Assembly (NCBI RefSeq): GCF_000003815.2
Contig: NC_049981.1
Span: 2,929,905-2,993,904, forward strand
Direction of reading: 5' to 3'
DNA length: 64,000 nucleotides
DNA from: Branchiostoma floridae
Lineage: Eukaryota > Chordata > Leptocardii > Amphioxiformes > Branchiostomatidae
Under the pieces are notes generated by a model. That model was not told the DNA's origin, made no database searches, and worked only from the letters and a program-made list of their open reading frames with translations. Below, piece by piece: positions 11,881 through 24,500 of the stretch. The stretch's first letter is position 1. Each line of letters begins with the position of its first letter. Position numbers and translations under genes: made by a program.

Positions 11881-14555
11881 CTAGAACTCGAAGAGTCTGA
11901 TGTTGCTGCAGGCGCTGAAGTAGCAGTTCCCGGCACAGTCGGAGCCGTCCCACAGGTCCACGTGGCCGGTCGCTGCCTGGAAGCCGCAGTTCTGGAACAC
12001 GATGATGCCCTGTTTCCCCTGTTAGCATGGAGAACACACAGTTGGTGACAAGAAAAACAAAGAAACACCATCCTTTTCAGCACTCAGTTCCAGTGTGCTT
12101 TTAACAGCAGTTTTTTTGTTTTTTTTAGCAGTTGAATACCTTTCAGATCAAGGTCTAAAAGAATCTGAATGTTGGCATTATTGCAGATGATGCGCGGCGC
12201 TCACAAATAATTCTAATACTAAATAATCATAATGATACCGTAACGTGTAAAGAAAATAGTGAGCCTAGCGCACATAGTCTTCCACTGGTCGTAACAGAGA
12301 GGACAGACGTATTTACAGGTACAGTATTTACAGGTTCGTTATACCATGGGATTTTCCCTACTTCTTTTCGACAAGCACAACTGTACGGTGGACCACGGCT
12401 TAACGTCCTGTCCTGAGGACTGTAACCCTTTCCGGTAGCGTGCATGTCAGGTGAGCGACACAGCCGGAATCGAGCTCACGGCGTCTACTTCCAGAGGCAG
12501 GGCCGCTAACCACTGGACTACGCACAATGGATTCTGGGCAGAAATTAAAATGTTACTGGAAGTTGGTTATGAACTTATGGTTCAAGAGTGGACTTTTTTC
12601 TGGCGGACTCTTACCCGGAAGCTGCTCTCACTACTTCCGGTGACGTCAGCAGGACCGTACTGGTTCTCCAGGTAACAGCGCATGGTGCCCACACGGATGA
12701 TGTAAGGCCGGCGCTCTCTGTCTCTCACGCCGGACCAGTTACAGGACCCCGGTACAATCTGCCTTCCTGTAGGTGAAATATCACAATTAGAGGCATGCGC
12801 GTACATGGGTCGTTAAAATAAGTGTAAGAAGCAAGGATTGGGCTATTTGATAAAAATAATAGACTTTAACCAAGTTTAGGGTGTCCTAGGGTCTAAGTGC
12901 AGTTTGGAGGCGTTCATTTTTTTTGTCTAGAGAGATCAAGGGTAATCAGAGTTCCGGTGATGAAGCAACGCTTTTCACCGTTAAAATATCACTAGATGGC
13001 ATGGACACGTTAGACTATGCTGCAAATGTGAACTCATATGACTTTTCACAATCCTGTTGTCCATGTGGCCATGGCACTAATAATAATCACAACTAGCCGT
13101 CGCAGACTTATGGAGCGAAGACCATTTTTTTGGGGGGGGGGGGGATAAGGTTGGCCCCCTCCCCTAATAATAAACGCCCCTTGCAGAAGTCTACGAAGGA
13201 GGCTAATGATTGATGAGTGTTCACAGAGATAGAGAAGTCGCCTTACCTGAGTGAGTGAGCGCCCGACTGACCCTCATGGCGCAGGTGTTCTTGTCCGTCA
13301 CGTCCTTCAGCCAGGCGGGCAGACCCTCATCGTCCACCAGCTCATCCCAACTCCTTCCCCCGAAGAAGACGCCTGGGTAAGCAGGGTAGTTGCTCTCCAG
13401 CTGGGAGAAGCTCGGCCAACCTTTAATAACAGAAAAAGGTAAAAATGTTAGTTGATGTCGTGGTGTCGTCCGTGGCGTACTGTAAATGCATTTAAGTTCG
13501 CGGGGATTTAATTTCGCGGTAGAGGGAACTCTCAACTCTCAATAGTGTACTGGACAAAGCCCTCAATTAGAGCATCACGTCCAAAAGGGAAAAAGGACTT
13601 TTCGCGGTGGTTTTAATTTCGCGGTAACACCATAGACTGCAGTCTAATACCATAATAGAAAAATGTTCGCGGTGGTTTTAAGTTCGCGGTAAAGAGTCAC
13701 CGCAAAGACCGCGAACATCAATCCACCGCGAACATTTCTGCATTTACAGTAACTTGTACAGTGTTGGGCTCGAGTGTTGAACCTAGAGGTCCCTGGTTCG
13801 ATACTCGCAGTCCCCTCGACATTGTGCCTTTGGGAAAGGCATTTTACATGACCTTCCTCACTTAACCTACATGTATGTGTAAGAATGGCCCCGGGAACCT
13901 GACTTCGGTCGGGGAGGTATACTACTAATACTACTCTTACCCTCTGTCTGTACTTTGTATCTGTTAAAATAAATTACTAACTTGTGCCACGTGGTCACAA
14001 AAATGTCACTCAAGTTCACCTCTTTTTTTTTTTAGAATAGGAGACTGTTACGAATATGAACAAAGCAATGATCTTTTAAAGTAAATCGCTAAATCGTCGT
14101 GTTCCAAGGAATACGTATAGGCTGACTTTATGAATGTATGGCTGTATACTGTATACTAAGTGACAGAAATCGTCATTGCTCACACGTTTCGTACTTCACT
14201 GGTGCATATTCTAATGCGACCTCTATGCATAAACTAGGGGCACGACAGGGTAGCCAGCCCGGCCTTTTCCGTAAACCCGTAGCTACACTAAAGTCTACCA
14301 CATTTAGTATCACTTCAAATCTACAATGAAACTCAAGGCTACCGTACATTTAATTCACATGTACAAGTTAACTCAACGCTGCTACACAACGTAGTTTCCC
14401 AATTTCCCACTTCTTACAGAAATCTCACCTGATCTGGGTCTCGAGCCCGAGCTTGAACCCGAACTTGAACTTGAGCTTGAGAAAAGCCACGCGCTGCTTC
14501 CGTGCCAAACGCAGGCAAAGAGCACGGCGACGAACCACACTGTCGTCTTCAGCAT
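11881..14555 (-). CDS. Secreted Tae4-like peptidoglycan amidase (domesticated amidase effector)
   Basis: Four exons join in phase: 14555-14429, 13420-13247, 12766-12615 and 12018-11881 (TAG), giving 196 residues. Residues 1-22 are a signal peptide (MLKTTVWFVAVLFACVWHGS), followed by a serine-rich stretch to about residue 42. The rest matches the Tae4 amidase family of type VI secretion: W-P-SFSQLESNYP at 44-55, the catalytic-cysteine block NTCAMRVSRAL with Cys89, RPYIIRVGTM in exon 3, and the catalytic-histidine block ATGHVDLWDG with His170. Asp178 or Asp172 may be the third catalytic residue. Extra cysteines (114, 162, 179, 183, 188) suggest disulphides suited to an extracellular protein. 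The family cleaves the gamma-D-glutamyl-mDAP bond of bacterial peptidoglycan. Introns, signal peptide and TATA box argue for a eukaryotic gene of bacterial origin. A variant poly(A) signal (ATTAAA) lies about 20 bp past the stop. Confidence 0.88.
12425..12530 (-). mobile_element. tRNA-derived SINE fragment
   Basis: On the minus strand an A-box-like TAGTCCAGTGGTTAGCGGCC is followed by a B-box-like GAGCTCGATTCC. It sits in intron 3 of the dae4-like gene. The rest does not pair as a full cloverleaf, so it is a SINE head rather than a tRNA gene. Confidence 0.6.
13478..13751. mobile_element. CGCGAA-rich MITE, copy A
   Basis: Ends TACTGTAAATGCA / TGCATTTACAGTA. The interior repeats TTCGCGG and CCGCGAA in both orientations and can fold back on itself. 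It lies in the intron between coding exons 1 and 2 of the dae4-like gene. Three more copies lie at 27440, 56656 and 62962. Confidence 0.85.
13757..13995 (+). mobile_element. tRNA-derived SINE
   Basis: The head carries GGGCTCGAGTGTTGAACC and a B box GGTTCGATACTC. The body, with CTTTGGGAAAGGCA, CCTTCCTCACTTAACCT and GGTCGGGGAGGTAT, is echoed by sequences near 52500-52580 and 59560-59610. It directly follows the MITE at 13478-13751. Confidence 0.65.
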
Positions 14556-14622
14556 GTTGTCCTTTGAAGCAAGGTAAAGTCGACTTTAAGATGTTCACCG
14601 ATGTTCTTGGTTGGTGGTGGAT

Positions 14623-15500
14623 TCTGAAACCAGACGTGAAAAATTAGCCGACAATATGTCTTCAAAATTATCCTACGTAAACAACCAACCAACTTACGAA
14701 CGGGCGCCAATACCTAATCTACGTCTTCCAAGCGCTATCAAAGATAACGGCTAGGGGTGGGTACCAAAACTTTAGAAAAAGACGGACCTGATAAAATTAA
14801 TCAGTAGACCGGAACTTGGACAGATTAGACGCTTGGGAGCTTTAATACAACTGGGAACTTACTTACTGGGAACAAACTCCCACAGTCAAAATGGTCTCAA
14901 GACTATCACTTTAAGTCCGCTACGAAATTTGTATTCCCCATAGAGACGACGGCACGTTTTTTTGAGGCCGCTTATGTGTGACCACCCGGACTCGAGGTCA
15001 GGACGCAAGTTTTCATAGACAATCAGGTTCAGGTCCGGACTGGACCTGATCCTCTGGGCCTGGACCCGACCTGAATTTTGTGTACCGGTAGCTACCCCTA
15101 TAGTCACGACCATATACAGAACAAGAGATATCAAACCCAGAAATGCCACTCAAGCACCATAATACGGCGTAAGCTGACCTCGAATTTGAAGGTTTAACTT
15201 ATAAAAACCTACCCACGTACCAAATATCAAAACAATCCATCCATGGCCAGGCATTTTCTAGGTACCTTGCGCACAGATATTATCATCTCAGTAACAAGCT
15301 CATTGTAGTCACTACTGTAACAATACCTTCGTTTCACGGAGGTAACTAAACGAACATGAAAAGAGCGCTGTAAACATGACAGGCGGCAGAGGAAAGCAAG
15401 GATTTACACACCTGTAGAATTGCACGGAAGTTGTCAGAGCTGCGTCACTCTGCGTCCTCTGCACGAATGAAGACTTGTGGAGAACTTCTGGCCTTTTATA
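14623..15500 (-). promoter_or_regulatory. dae4 promoter, 5' UTR exon and 5' UTR intron (predicted)
   Basis: On the minus strand a TATA box (TATAAAAG) occupies 15500-15493, so transcription should start near 15465-15470. A short untranslated exon would end at 15412 (CTACAG, then GTGTGT). An acceptor (TCTGGTTTCAG) at 14624 joins it to the exon carrying the ATG at 14555. A defined TATA promoter fits an inducible or tissue-specific gene. This is inferred from motifs only; no transcript was seen. Confidence 0.6.
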
Positions 15501-17854
15501 CGTTTCCTCTCTGTGGGCTTGGCACAAAGCCATGCATATCTTATCGGAGCTCCTGGTCAGCTAACAGCAGGGATTTACATGTGGTTTGCATTTTAGGACA
15601 CGCTTCCTGTTAGGTTTCTAGTACCTTGGTCAAAAACTTATCGTCGGATTTTGCTTGATATTGCAAACAGTGGATTTTGACCCAGAACCCAGATATGCAG
15701 AAAACGCTGACGCTTAAAATTTGCGAATTCAAGTTAAAAGGGTCCCTTTCAAAAGACTCTATCCTTGCTGTAGGTTTTCTTGTCTTCCTTGGCCCACCCC
15801 TAATTTCCCAGCAGTCCCTTCGCCGGGTCAATGACCTCAAAGGTAGAGACGACGGTGAACATTTCTGGCTGACAAAGGAGCACCGGGACTTCCTTCTAAG
15901 AAACTTAACGGTGCTCAAATTTGCACCTTTGGGCTTGTCTTGCTTCCGCTTGGTTTCTTGGACGTAAGCTTAAGCCCATATGATAATTCTGTACAAATAA
16001 CAAATAGAACCATTGTTTCTAAAATCCCTCATGTCGGCATTTAATGATTAAATCAACAATTATGCAAATATTCATTACTAGCTTACATAAACAAGTACAA
16101 AAATGCCCTCGCACTCTCACAGAAATCTGTTAATCATGTTTCTCTCGTCAAATGGCTTTTGGCGCTTAGGATCTCGGACATTTTATACTGTTAGTTTTAG
16201 CAGTGAGTGTCGCGCAGTAGGCGGCATAAAATATCCTATTAAAAGGATTGAAATAAGGGTTAGTGCTTTTCTGAAGCCTTTTTGTATTGTATTCATGTCT
16301 TCCTATGGACAGCAGGTCTCAATGTGGTATCTGCCCAGTAAGTTACCAAACACAATAACGGAACCCTTATAGTAACGGATTCACTGCTTCATAAGGTGCT
16401 TTCCTCTCCTCACAGGGGGTTTCGCCCCTTAGCAGGACCGGTACTCACGCCACACCCCGCCCCCGAGGTTCAAGGTGGCGCAAGCTGGTATTCTCTAGTC
16501 GACGTGATGTTTCCCTTCTTTTTCTGAGCTCCATAATCTGCGCAACGACTGCCCCGCTTCATCCGCTAGCCTTCTGGTTGCTCAATCCTTTTGTCTTCTT
16601 CCCTCCGCTCCCGATGCCCCCTCCCCTCCCCCCAACTTGATTGACACTGAGCTCTTCCAACCGCTGTCAAGAATTGTATTGTTTGAGGACAAATCTAAAT
16701 CTAATTGTCTTATCCTCACCTCTGCTATCTATAAGAATTGATAAACAGCTACAAAGACAGTCAGGAAAGATTATTACTCAGCAATACCCATACAAGTTTT
16801 GACGGACGTGTAGGATGCTACGCAATGTTTATATTATACAGAGTGCAGTCTCTCGGAAGTTATCCATTTTGCGTCCCTATGAATTTCATGTGCGCGCATT
16901 CTAACACACACACACACAAACGCATTTCATACCATAGTATACACCTTTTTCTACTATGAAATACACGATAGAACAGAAAATGTCCGTCTCTAAACCTGTC
17001 CATGGTGCTGATATAACGTTCCCACGATGATTCTTGCGACGGAATATATTTCGCCATTGAGTCCGGCAAAGCCTTATTCTTCCTTATCCAATTCATATGT
17101 ATGTCTATCTCTTGTGTCTGCTCCAAGCCGTTAATCCGCCCTCTCAGAGGATGACCCTTGACACTCTCTATTATCCCGAAATTGTTCGAAGATAATCCGA
17201 CAAATAATATCTGACGTACGTCCTTTAGTGCAAGTTGACCAAGACGACAACTACGGCTATGCCGTCCTGTTCTGTACGGGAACAGTATTTTCCTTAGTAA
17301 TACATATTTGCATACCTTACCTTTGGAATTGCACCGCCAAAGCTATCTATGTAAATGTCTAAATGCCTTACGTTTGGGATCGCACCTGTCAGTTGCGACA
17401 CCTAACTGCAGTGCTGCATATCACAGGACCAGTCACATATATGTAAAAAATTAATATTAAACAGGTATGTAATTGCCTTACCTGTCTATAATTTTCGATT
17501 TTTTATAAAGACTAATAGACTGACCGTTATCTTTGCTATAGCAATATTTATTTATGAAACAAGGCAAGGTCTAAAAATTATGTAGCACATCAAATAGTAT
17601 CTGTACATTGATTACCTTCGATAGCGATTACAAGTAGTACAAAGTTCATTGTGTTGACTCACAAATTATTCTAACTTTTTTAAAACCTTAACAAAACTAG
17701 AATAGACTCACAAGCCATAAGAATAGAATAAAAAAAAGTAGCTTAGCACTATGAAATACACGCACATGCCTGTCCCTCATGATATAATGGTTAACACACG
17801 TCTGTCCCTCATGATCCAATGATACAAGCTTTTCTATCCCTCGTGATCTAATAC
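15501..17854. other. Intergenic DNA without a supported gene
   Basis: Several open frames of 60-100 codons occur, none with exon borders or motifs. A short CA run lies at about 16902-16918. Nothing else is recognised. Confidence 0.5.
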
Positions 17855-18245
17855 GGCCATGTTGCTTTAATTGTATGGATAACATCCACGCGTGCGTCAA
17901 TTTTTTGGCCATTTCCAAAAAAGACGTTTCCAACTACACTACAAATTATACAAGGCGACTGTAAAATGAGCAAAGATATGCTGTAGATTGCAAAAAAGAA
18001 TATCGAAAAACGTCTACTTATGTCATAGAATAGCAAGTTCAAATCCAAGGTCATAGAAGAAGATGTGAAAGAATAACAAAAAATAAGGATCTATTGTTCG
18101 TCACAACATGCTCTGTTTTTTTTCAGTAAGATGTTCAACCTTCCTATCCACTAAGATTTTATCATAAAGGCAACTTTTCTTGGCCAAACTTCTTTCATTG
18201 GTACTTCTATAAGAGGATGTCATCCATATAATCAAATCAATTAAA
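17855..18245. mobile_element. MITE with GGCCATG...CATCC ends, copy near the MARVEL gene 3' end
   Basis: The left end resembles GGCCATGTTGATTTGATT and the right end GATGTCATCCATATAATCAA, inverted to each other. Better preserved copies are at 25219-25563 and 54892-55288. Single ends also lie near 693-722. This copy is diverged. Confidence 0.6.
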
Positions 18246-18263
18246 TACACACTTGTCCGTCCC

Positions 18264-21155
18264 TCATGATCTAATGATGAAAACACACTTGCACAGTTTC
18301 AGCATCAGCAGAAGGTCAGCACAGTACACCACAGCTGTTCCAACCGCAAAGGACTGTAAAACACAACATTTCAGGCTAGGGCACTATCTGATTCATAATG
18401 TTAGGGAAATGATAAACTAAACGCTTCTAATTCTACGCGATTTGTACATGTATATCTTTCCACAGTCCGTTATCATTTTCACACTTTTATGGGTTTGTTA
18501 GCATTGGAATCGAAACCTCTAACCAAGTACCATCGTTCAGCATGCATGTACTAAGATGAAGAAAAGCCCCATACGCGAGGCTTGTAATTTTGAGCCTTTA
18601 CTACCCGTTTTAGGATTGCGATTTTCAAAAAGATTAAAAAAAAAAGAGTCGTAATTCCGAGCGACAAATTGAGCCGGTTGTCGCCACTTTGCGAATACCT
18701 GGCGCAGTTTGGCGTGATTTGGCTCAGTCCAGTGGTATACCCGCTCAATGTACAAGTATGGTTGTCTAAATAGCTATCACTAGTTCACCTTTATCCGAGG
18801 GGTAACCTATATCCGTTGTATTCAATAAAAAAAAGCTATGTACAGGGTCTTTGGGGATATGAAGTCGACGGATGCTAGTTTCAAAATATGAAAGTTTGAA
18901 ACTCCCGTCCGGTGACTTGATATCTCTAGATACCCTGTTTTAAATACAACGGATATAGGATACCCCCCGGATAAAGGTGACCTAGCATAAGTGGTGAACT
19001 CACGGCGGAGATGATGTGTCTCTCGTAGATGGTGTATGCCCGCCCGTAGTTCCTGTTGGCGTTCCAACACTGGATCACCGCGGCGGCGACATAGGCTGCG
19101 GCGGCCAGGATTCCGTACACCAGATTCTAGCAACAGAAAGCCTGATTATCACAACATCATCCTACCTGCTACACTGCCCCTGTATTCTGACCATATACAA
19201 GATATATATCAAACGAAAGAAACGTCCTTTTTGAAAATATACAACATATGTTCCCAAATTTCCGATACTTGAATACCACGGAAAAAGTCATATTTCTCAT
19301 GCAATTAGATAAACCATATATTATTGATTCCATTTGTCCTTTATGTTTATAACTGTTTTAAGAAGCGGGAAGAAGTTGAACTTGTATATACTTGAATGTA
19401 TTAGCATATGTAGAGATGATAAGATACCTTTTTTTGTCAAAATTGTACCTTATCACTAGCGCTACGACCTGTACTTAGCTTGTTTGAGCACAAGTGTACA
19501 ATAAAGGTCATTCATTCATTCATTCATTAAACGTCTTTGGACCAACGCAGCAAACTTAGTCTCCAAGCAGATCCTCAGCACGGTAGCATAAGATAGTATC
19601 AAAGCTGGCAAAGGAGTGTAACGGGCCTAGGAGTGTTCAAATTCGGTCGCCAAAGAACACACCTAGGCCGGCTACATTTTGATACTATCTAATAGTAGCG
19701 TAGGATCTGCTTGGAGATTACAGAAAACTCATCTCCATCTTCGTACAGAGACGTCTTACAGTTCTCTAATACTCCAGGGTTCACGATCGTCGGGTATCCC
19801 ATTGGGCTTCGCCTGTTGGCGGCAAATTATTGCGACAAGTTTGCGAATTCTTCGCCAATATATAAATTTTCCCTTGCTGTCTCACTGTCTTGCGACAAAT
19901 AAGCAGTGATCGCGGTTGTTGGCGACAATTGCTGTCCCATAGCTGATATACTGACACAACAAGGGAACTATACAAACTGTGCCATTAGCCCTACAAGGGT
20001 CTGGACCAACGAACAAAGGAACGAAAAGCGCAGGGGGTGTAGAACTTACCACAGTGTCGTTTGAGAATTTTCCCGACCCCGCCAGCACCATGAGCAGAAG
20101 CGTCGCCAGCGAGCACGTGACACAGGCCGCCATGACGTAATGTTGTCCCCACCACATCCCAGCAAACGTGCCGTGGACAGTCGCCAAAACGGCCCACGCT
20201 ACGATACCGAAAACCTAAGAAATACAAATGAATATGTGACAAATGAATATGCCATCATTTAAACACCAAAATTGATGGATTTTCTTATCAATTACTTAAT
20301 TTAGGTTATGCGATTTGCATCAGTCATATCCATTAATGAAGCAAGTTACATGGGTGTGAATTATGATACATGTACTATCATTGAAAAGTCGGTAGTTTTG
20401 CTGCAGTGTCATAGAAGGTCGCTAGGAGTCTCTTGATAGAACTTGCCCTTCATTTTGCTAACATCTCCCAACATTACAAATAAGATGATGAACATTTGTC
20501 TACAACATGCGCACACACGAACATGCATAGAAATGAACATACATAAAAGCATGCATGCCTCCAAAACAAACCATTTTTTTTGCGAATTAAGGTAAAGAAG
20601 ATTAATATGTCGGGTCTTTGTTTGTTTGTTTGAACATGATAAACCCAAATCAGCAGGCCGCTTTTCATTGAGGTCATGGGGGAGGTAGGGCTGAGATAAA
20701 ATATGACAGAGGTACAGATTACATTGAGTCCTAATAAACCCATCAACATATATCACTACATATACATGGCACAAAACATTGTTTGACCAAAAGCTCAGGT
20801 CTACGGTTTTGAAAGCATATTCACCACAAAGCGATTCTTTCAAGACTTCTGTATCAGCACCACGGATTCTTTAGCACGGATTTATAGCACCACAAACATC
20901 ACACTTTCTATGCGACCTTTCATCATTGGACTAGTATCAGCATATGTTATTTTATCTTCAAAGGCCGGTCATATACACAATTGATTTGAGTCCACAATGC
21001 CACGTACGGCTCAAGTTGCACTAACCACTCATCGACAACAATGTTTAAACATCCCTTCTAGAAAGATTCTAGAAAGTGTAGGAGGTACTCACCAATTCCA
21101 TAAGCTTGACAAGGATGTTGACCCTCCCTCCAAGTCGAGCCTCATACAGTGACAT
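18264..21155 (-). CDS. MARVEL-domain four-helix membrane protein, MAL/plasmolipin-like
   Basis: Four exons join in phase 0: 21155-21093, 20214-20050, 19126-19004 and 18353-18264 (TGA), giving 146 residues, a usual length for MAL-type proteins. The transmembrane segments are LMELVFGIVAWAVLATV (about 19-35), YVMAACVTCSLATLLLMVL (about 47-65), LVYGILAAAAYVAAAVIQCW (about 78-97) and FAVGTAVVYCADLLLMLKL (about 119-137). N- and C-termini are short and should face the cytosol. The RVNILVKLMELVFG start and an aspartate in helix 4 are common in MARVEL proteins, which act in membrane apposition and vesicle sorting. The start is the first ATG of exon 1 and gives the expected short N-terminus. I cannot tell MAL, plasmolipin and CMTM subfamilies apart by eye. 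A MITE hairpin sits in intron 2. Confidence 0.82.
19561..19716. mobile_element. Hairpin MITE in an intron of the MARVEL gene
   Basis: The arms are inverted repeats. CTCCAAGCAGATCCT at the left pairs with AGGATCTGCTTGGAG at the right, with further inner pairing (AGATAGTATCAAA with TTTGATACTATCT). About 156 bp, non-coding. Confidence 0.75.
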
Positions 21156-21354
21156 GATTGTCCTTAGTCTAACGGTCCGTGTGACAGTGTTCTACAGTGA
21201 TACTCCCTACACAATAAGACCGTTGGACCCTTAGACCGTATCGATATTTACATAAGGGTGTGACGCCATTTGTTGGAATTGTTCATTGGTAACATGTTAA
21301 AGAGAGTGTAAAGAAAGGGCGATGTAAGAGATAGCCAGTGTGCGAAACATATGC

Positions 21355-21535
21355 GGAATACTACACAGTGGAAACTCCGTTTAATTACATTTGCCAGCAT
21401 ATTTCGTGCACTTATCCGGGTAGTGCAAGAAAGCGAAATTATCCAGCTGCATCGCAACGCCCCGGGATTCGGAGATTCCGCACAATTAACACAAGTGTGC
21501 GGTTATCAGTTGTGCAATTTACTGGCTTTCACTGA
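21355..21535. mobile_element. Diverged pogo/Tigger-like MITE
   Basis: Contains CACAGTGGAAACTCCGT at the left and ACTGGCTTTCACTG at the right, with internal GTGCA and TTAATT motifs resembling the better copy at 61760-61925. Confidence 0.4.
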
Positions 21536-21560
21536 ACGTCTTAACAAGGAACTTTCATGA

Positions 21561-24500
21561 TCTATCAAAGAGGTGGGAGACGAAAACGAACTTCATCTCA
21601 AATTGTTAATTCAATAAAATCTGCGATGAAAGAGCAATTATTATATTGTTTTAAAAAGTTATCATAACAAACCCAATATTTCTCATACTCTCGGACGAAG
21701 AGAAAGCGAATTGTAGACTTTTCTTCGAGAAATGTAGCTTTCTGTCTTGCGTTTCAAGGAAGTCAAAACAGTTTAGATACATGTACATTGTATAGCCCAC
21801 ACTCGATAAATCTCTTGTTACAACAATACTAATGTCAATCAACTGTCCATTGTCACACGTATGTCTCCAATGTTTCTACCATTGCAATTAGCATCAACGC
21901 ATCAACTTTCATTAAACGTACTCGTCCATCGATTGAGGAATTATAGTTTTGTCATTATAGAATAAGTATTATGGCAGACTATTATCAGTTTTTATACACT
22001 TGGCATCGGTACGAAAAAGCTTTAAGTTAAGCCTCTCCTCGCTAAAACACAGCACGCATTTGAATAGGTGTTAGTTTTGCCTCTAGTTGTAAAGATAACG
22101 ATAACTAGAGTTCCTCGAACACATATCTTCGCCAAATAAACAATTTCTATGGAAGATAGTTCTTTTTGAATGATTAATGTGTATAAGTCCATATGTTATC
22201 TAGTCACATCATGTAGTGGTTGGTTGGATTATGAACATTGTGAGTAGATTAGTCTATTCTGTCGGTGTACATAATGCAGCAAATGTTTTGGCGATGTGAA
22301 TGAATGTCTTTGCATAATCAGAACAATTTGTACAGGTATGAGGTTACTGTTCTATTTTGTGTTGTCATAATTACTTTCGGAGAGCTGGTTATGTTTTGGG
22401 TAGCGTTTGTATGTATGTATGTATGTATGTATGTATGTATGTATGTAGAAACCAGCAAATTGAAGACCGGCTGAATGGATTGAAGTGATATTTGGTATGT
22501 GGGTAGGTCTTGGAAACCTGGAAACCACAGGAAGTCACGCCGATAATTGCATTCGTCACTCACCAAACCCCGGCCACTGTAACAGTTGTTCCTTCCAATT
22601 TACGGAACTTTTTAACTCACCAAGGGTCATCTAAGGGCCATATGTAAGGATTGCTACGACCCCCGCCTTGGTGAACGTTTGTTTCAATCTCATGAAAATA
22701 GAAAGTAAAGTTTTGCAGTCGCGAGTTAAGTCAGAGGTATTTTACAGAGTCCAAGGTTATGATTTCTGCGACTGTCCGATGACAGCCGCCTGTCACCTTT
22801 GGCGATTTGTATTTCTCGCAATGATGTCAGTTCTTTCTAGCCGACCTTTCCCTTACAACATGACATCTCTGTTAAGAGTTGAGGAATGCGTGGATAATTG
22901 ACGGTGACCCTTTTGACCTAAGTGCTGTTCTTCAACATGTTGGGTTTGTCTTGTCCCAGCACTTGGTCACTTGTTGTTTTAACCTAGTTCACAGATGTAA
23001 GTACTATGTGTTACAAGCCGTCATTGTTCAATTCTGTTATATTACTGACTTTACATAGTACTTATTCGTTTGTTTAGACCCATGTAGTGTTACTGGCACA
23101 TGGAACACCAAGTTTCCTTGCAGTCCATCATAAGAAAATACACCTGAAGTGTCTCGTAGATATTAGCTCTACATCTTTATATCAAGTGATATTCGTCAAG
23201 TTCCCTCTACTACATTTTTACCGTTCCCATGATATAGTGTTGCTTTTATTGTTGATCTGTATATAGATATAAGCAACACTTGTATATAGATATGTTATAT
23301 TTCAACTGCTATGAATCCTTTGCTGTGTGCCGTCGTATTGACATCAATTCAGCAAGCTATTTAATTGCTTAATTTTATAGATACGTGTTGGACACGGTCA
23401 GGCTTTGTATTTTGCTAACATGAACCATGACCATTTATAGGCATTTTTCAGCCAGTAGTCTCTACCAGACTCCATCCTGGCGGAATAGTACACGGATGAC
23501 CTAGTAACATCCCTGGTCAATCAGAATTTCATGCTTCCAAGACAACGTCTGCTTATCAGGGAGCCCCTGCTTCCACTGGCTCCTTTGACCTACTTCCTCT
23601 CTATTTTTAGACATCTATGGGTCGATTCAAGTCCTTTCAGGTGACTCCGTCACAAGTATTTTTCAACCGTTATAGAAGTTTCCCTAAGTAATTATATTAA
23701 ATACAGAGTGATTTATATAATTTGCATCTCATTATGTTGATAATCATCCAAAGTACCTACCTACCAAAAACAAAAAAATATCCATCAATCCCCTCAGGAG
23801 TTAACCATCTAAAAAGTTACGAAATATAACACCCACTGCAATTCCAAACAAGCTGCTAGGGGGCCCAAAATTAGACCATTGACTCCTAGTACCAACAGCT
23901 ATCCACCAGTAAAAAATCACGAACCTGGCACTTCTGGAAAATTTAGGCGCAAACTTTGATGCTCACTTGCAGTACCAAAACAATTTGCCAGGAGGCCCAT
24001 TATCGAACTTGACCTTCCTTTCTGTGTCCCCTACCTATCAACCAAATATCATTAACATCCATCAAGAACATCTCGAGTTATCTTGCTTACAGACAAACGC
24101 ACTTACATACAAAGCCAGCTACAGCACCATAGGTAAAAGGTAGCTAAACCATTCTCGCACATGGCAATCCTTTCCACAGCCGCTACAGACCTGCCAAATA
24201 CCGTGGAAATCGCCCAGCTACATTTTGACTTATGCCTCCCGAAAAAACACCAAAAAAAATACCAAGCTCGCTAATGTACCATAGGAAAACGCCAGGTAAC
24301 CCATTTTCGAACTAGGCATGCCTTTAAACAACCGCTACACACCTGCAAAAAATAAAAAAGTTCCATCCACAATTTCTCGAGTTATATCCTGTTGACCTAC
24401 ATACATACCCAAGTCGGCAAAAACATAAGCTTCTTGGCGAAGCTAATAAAAGTTGCACGGAAATGTTTGTACCTTTGATACATCCTGGAGACGGTGGAGT

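Noticed and set aside
12440-12530. Possible tRNA gene on -
   Set aside because: Same reasoning: tRNA-like promoter boxes without a full cloverleaf, inside an intron.
15677-15967. 96-codon open frame on +
   Set aside because: It overlaps an opposing frame of similar length, with no motif, splice sites or repeat support.
20409-20843. 144-codon open frame on -
   Set aside because: It lies in intron 1 of the MARVEL gene, has no recognisable domain, and its composition looks like translated non-coding DNA.
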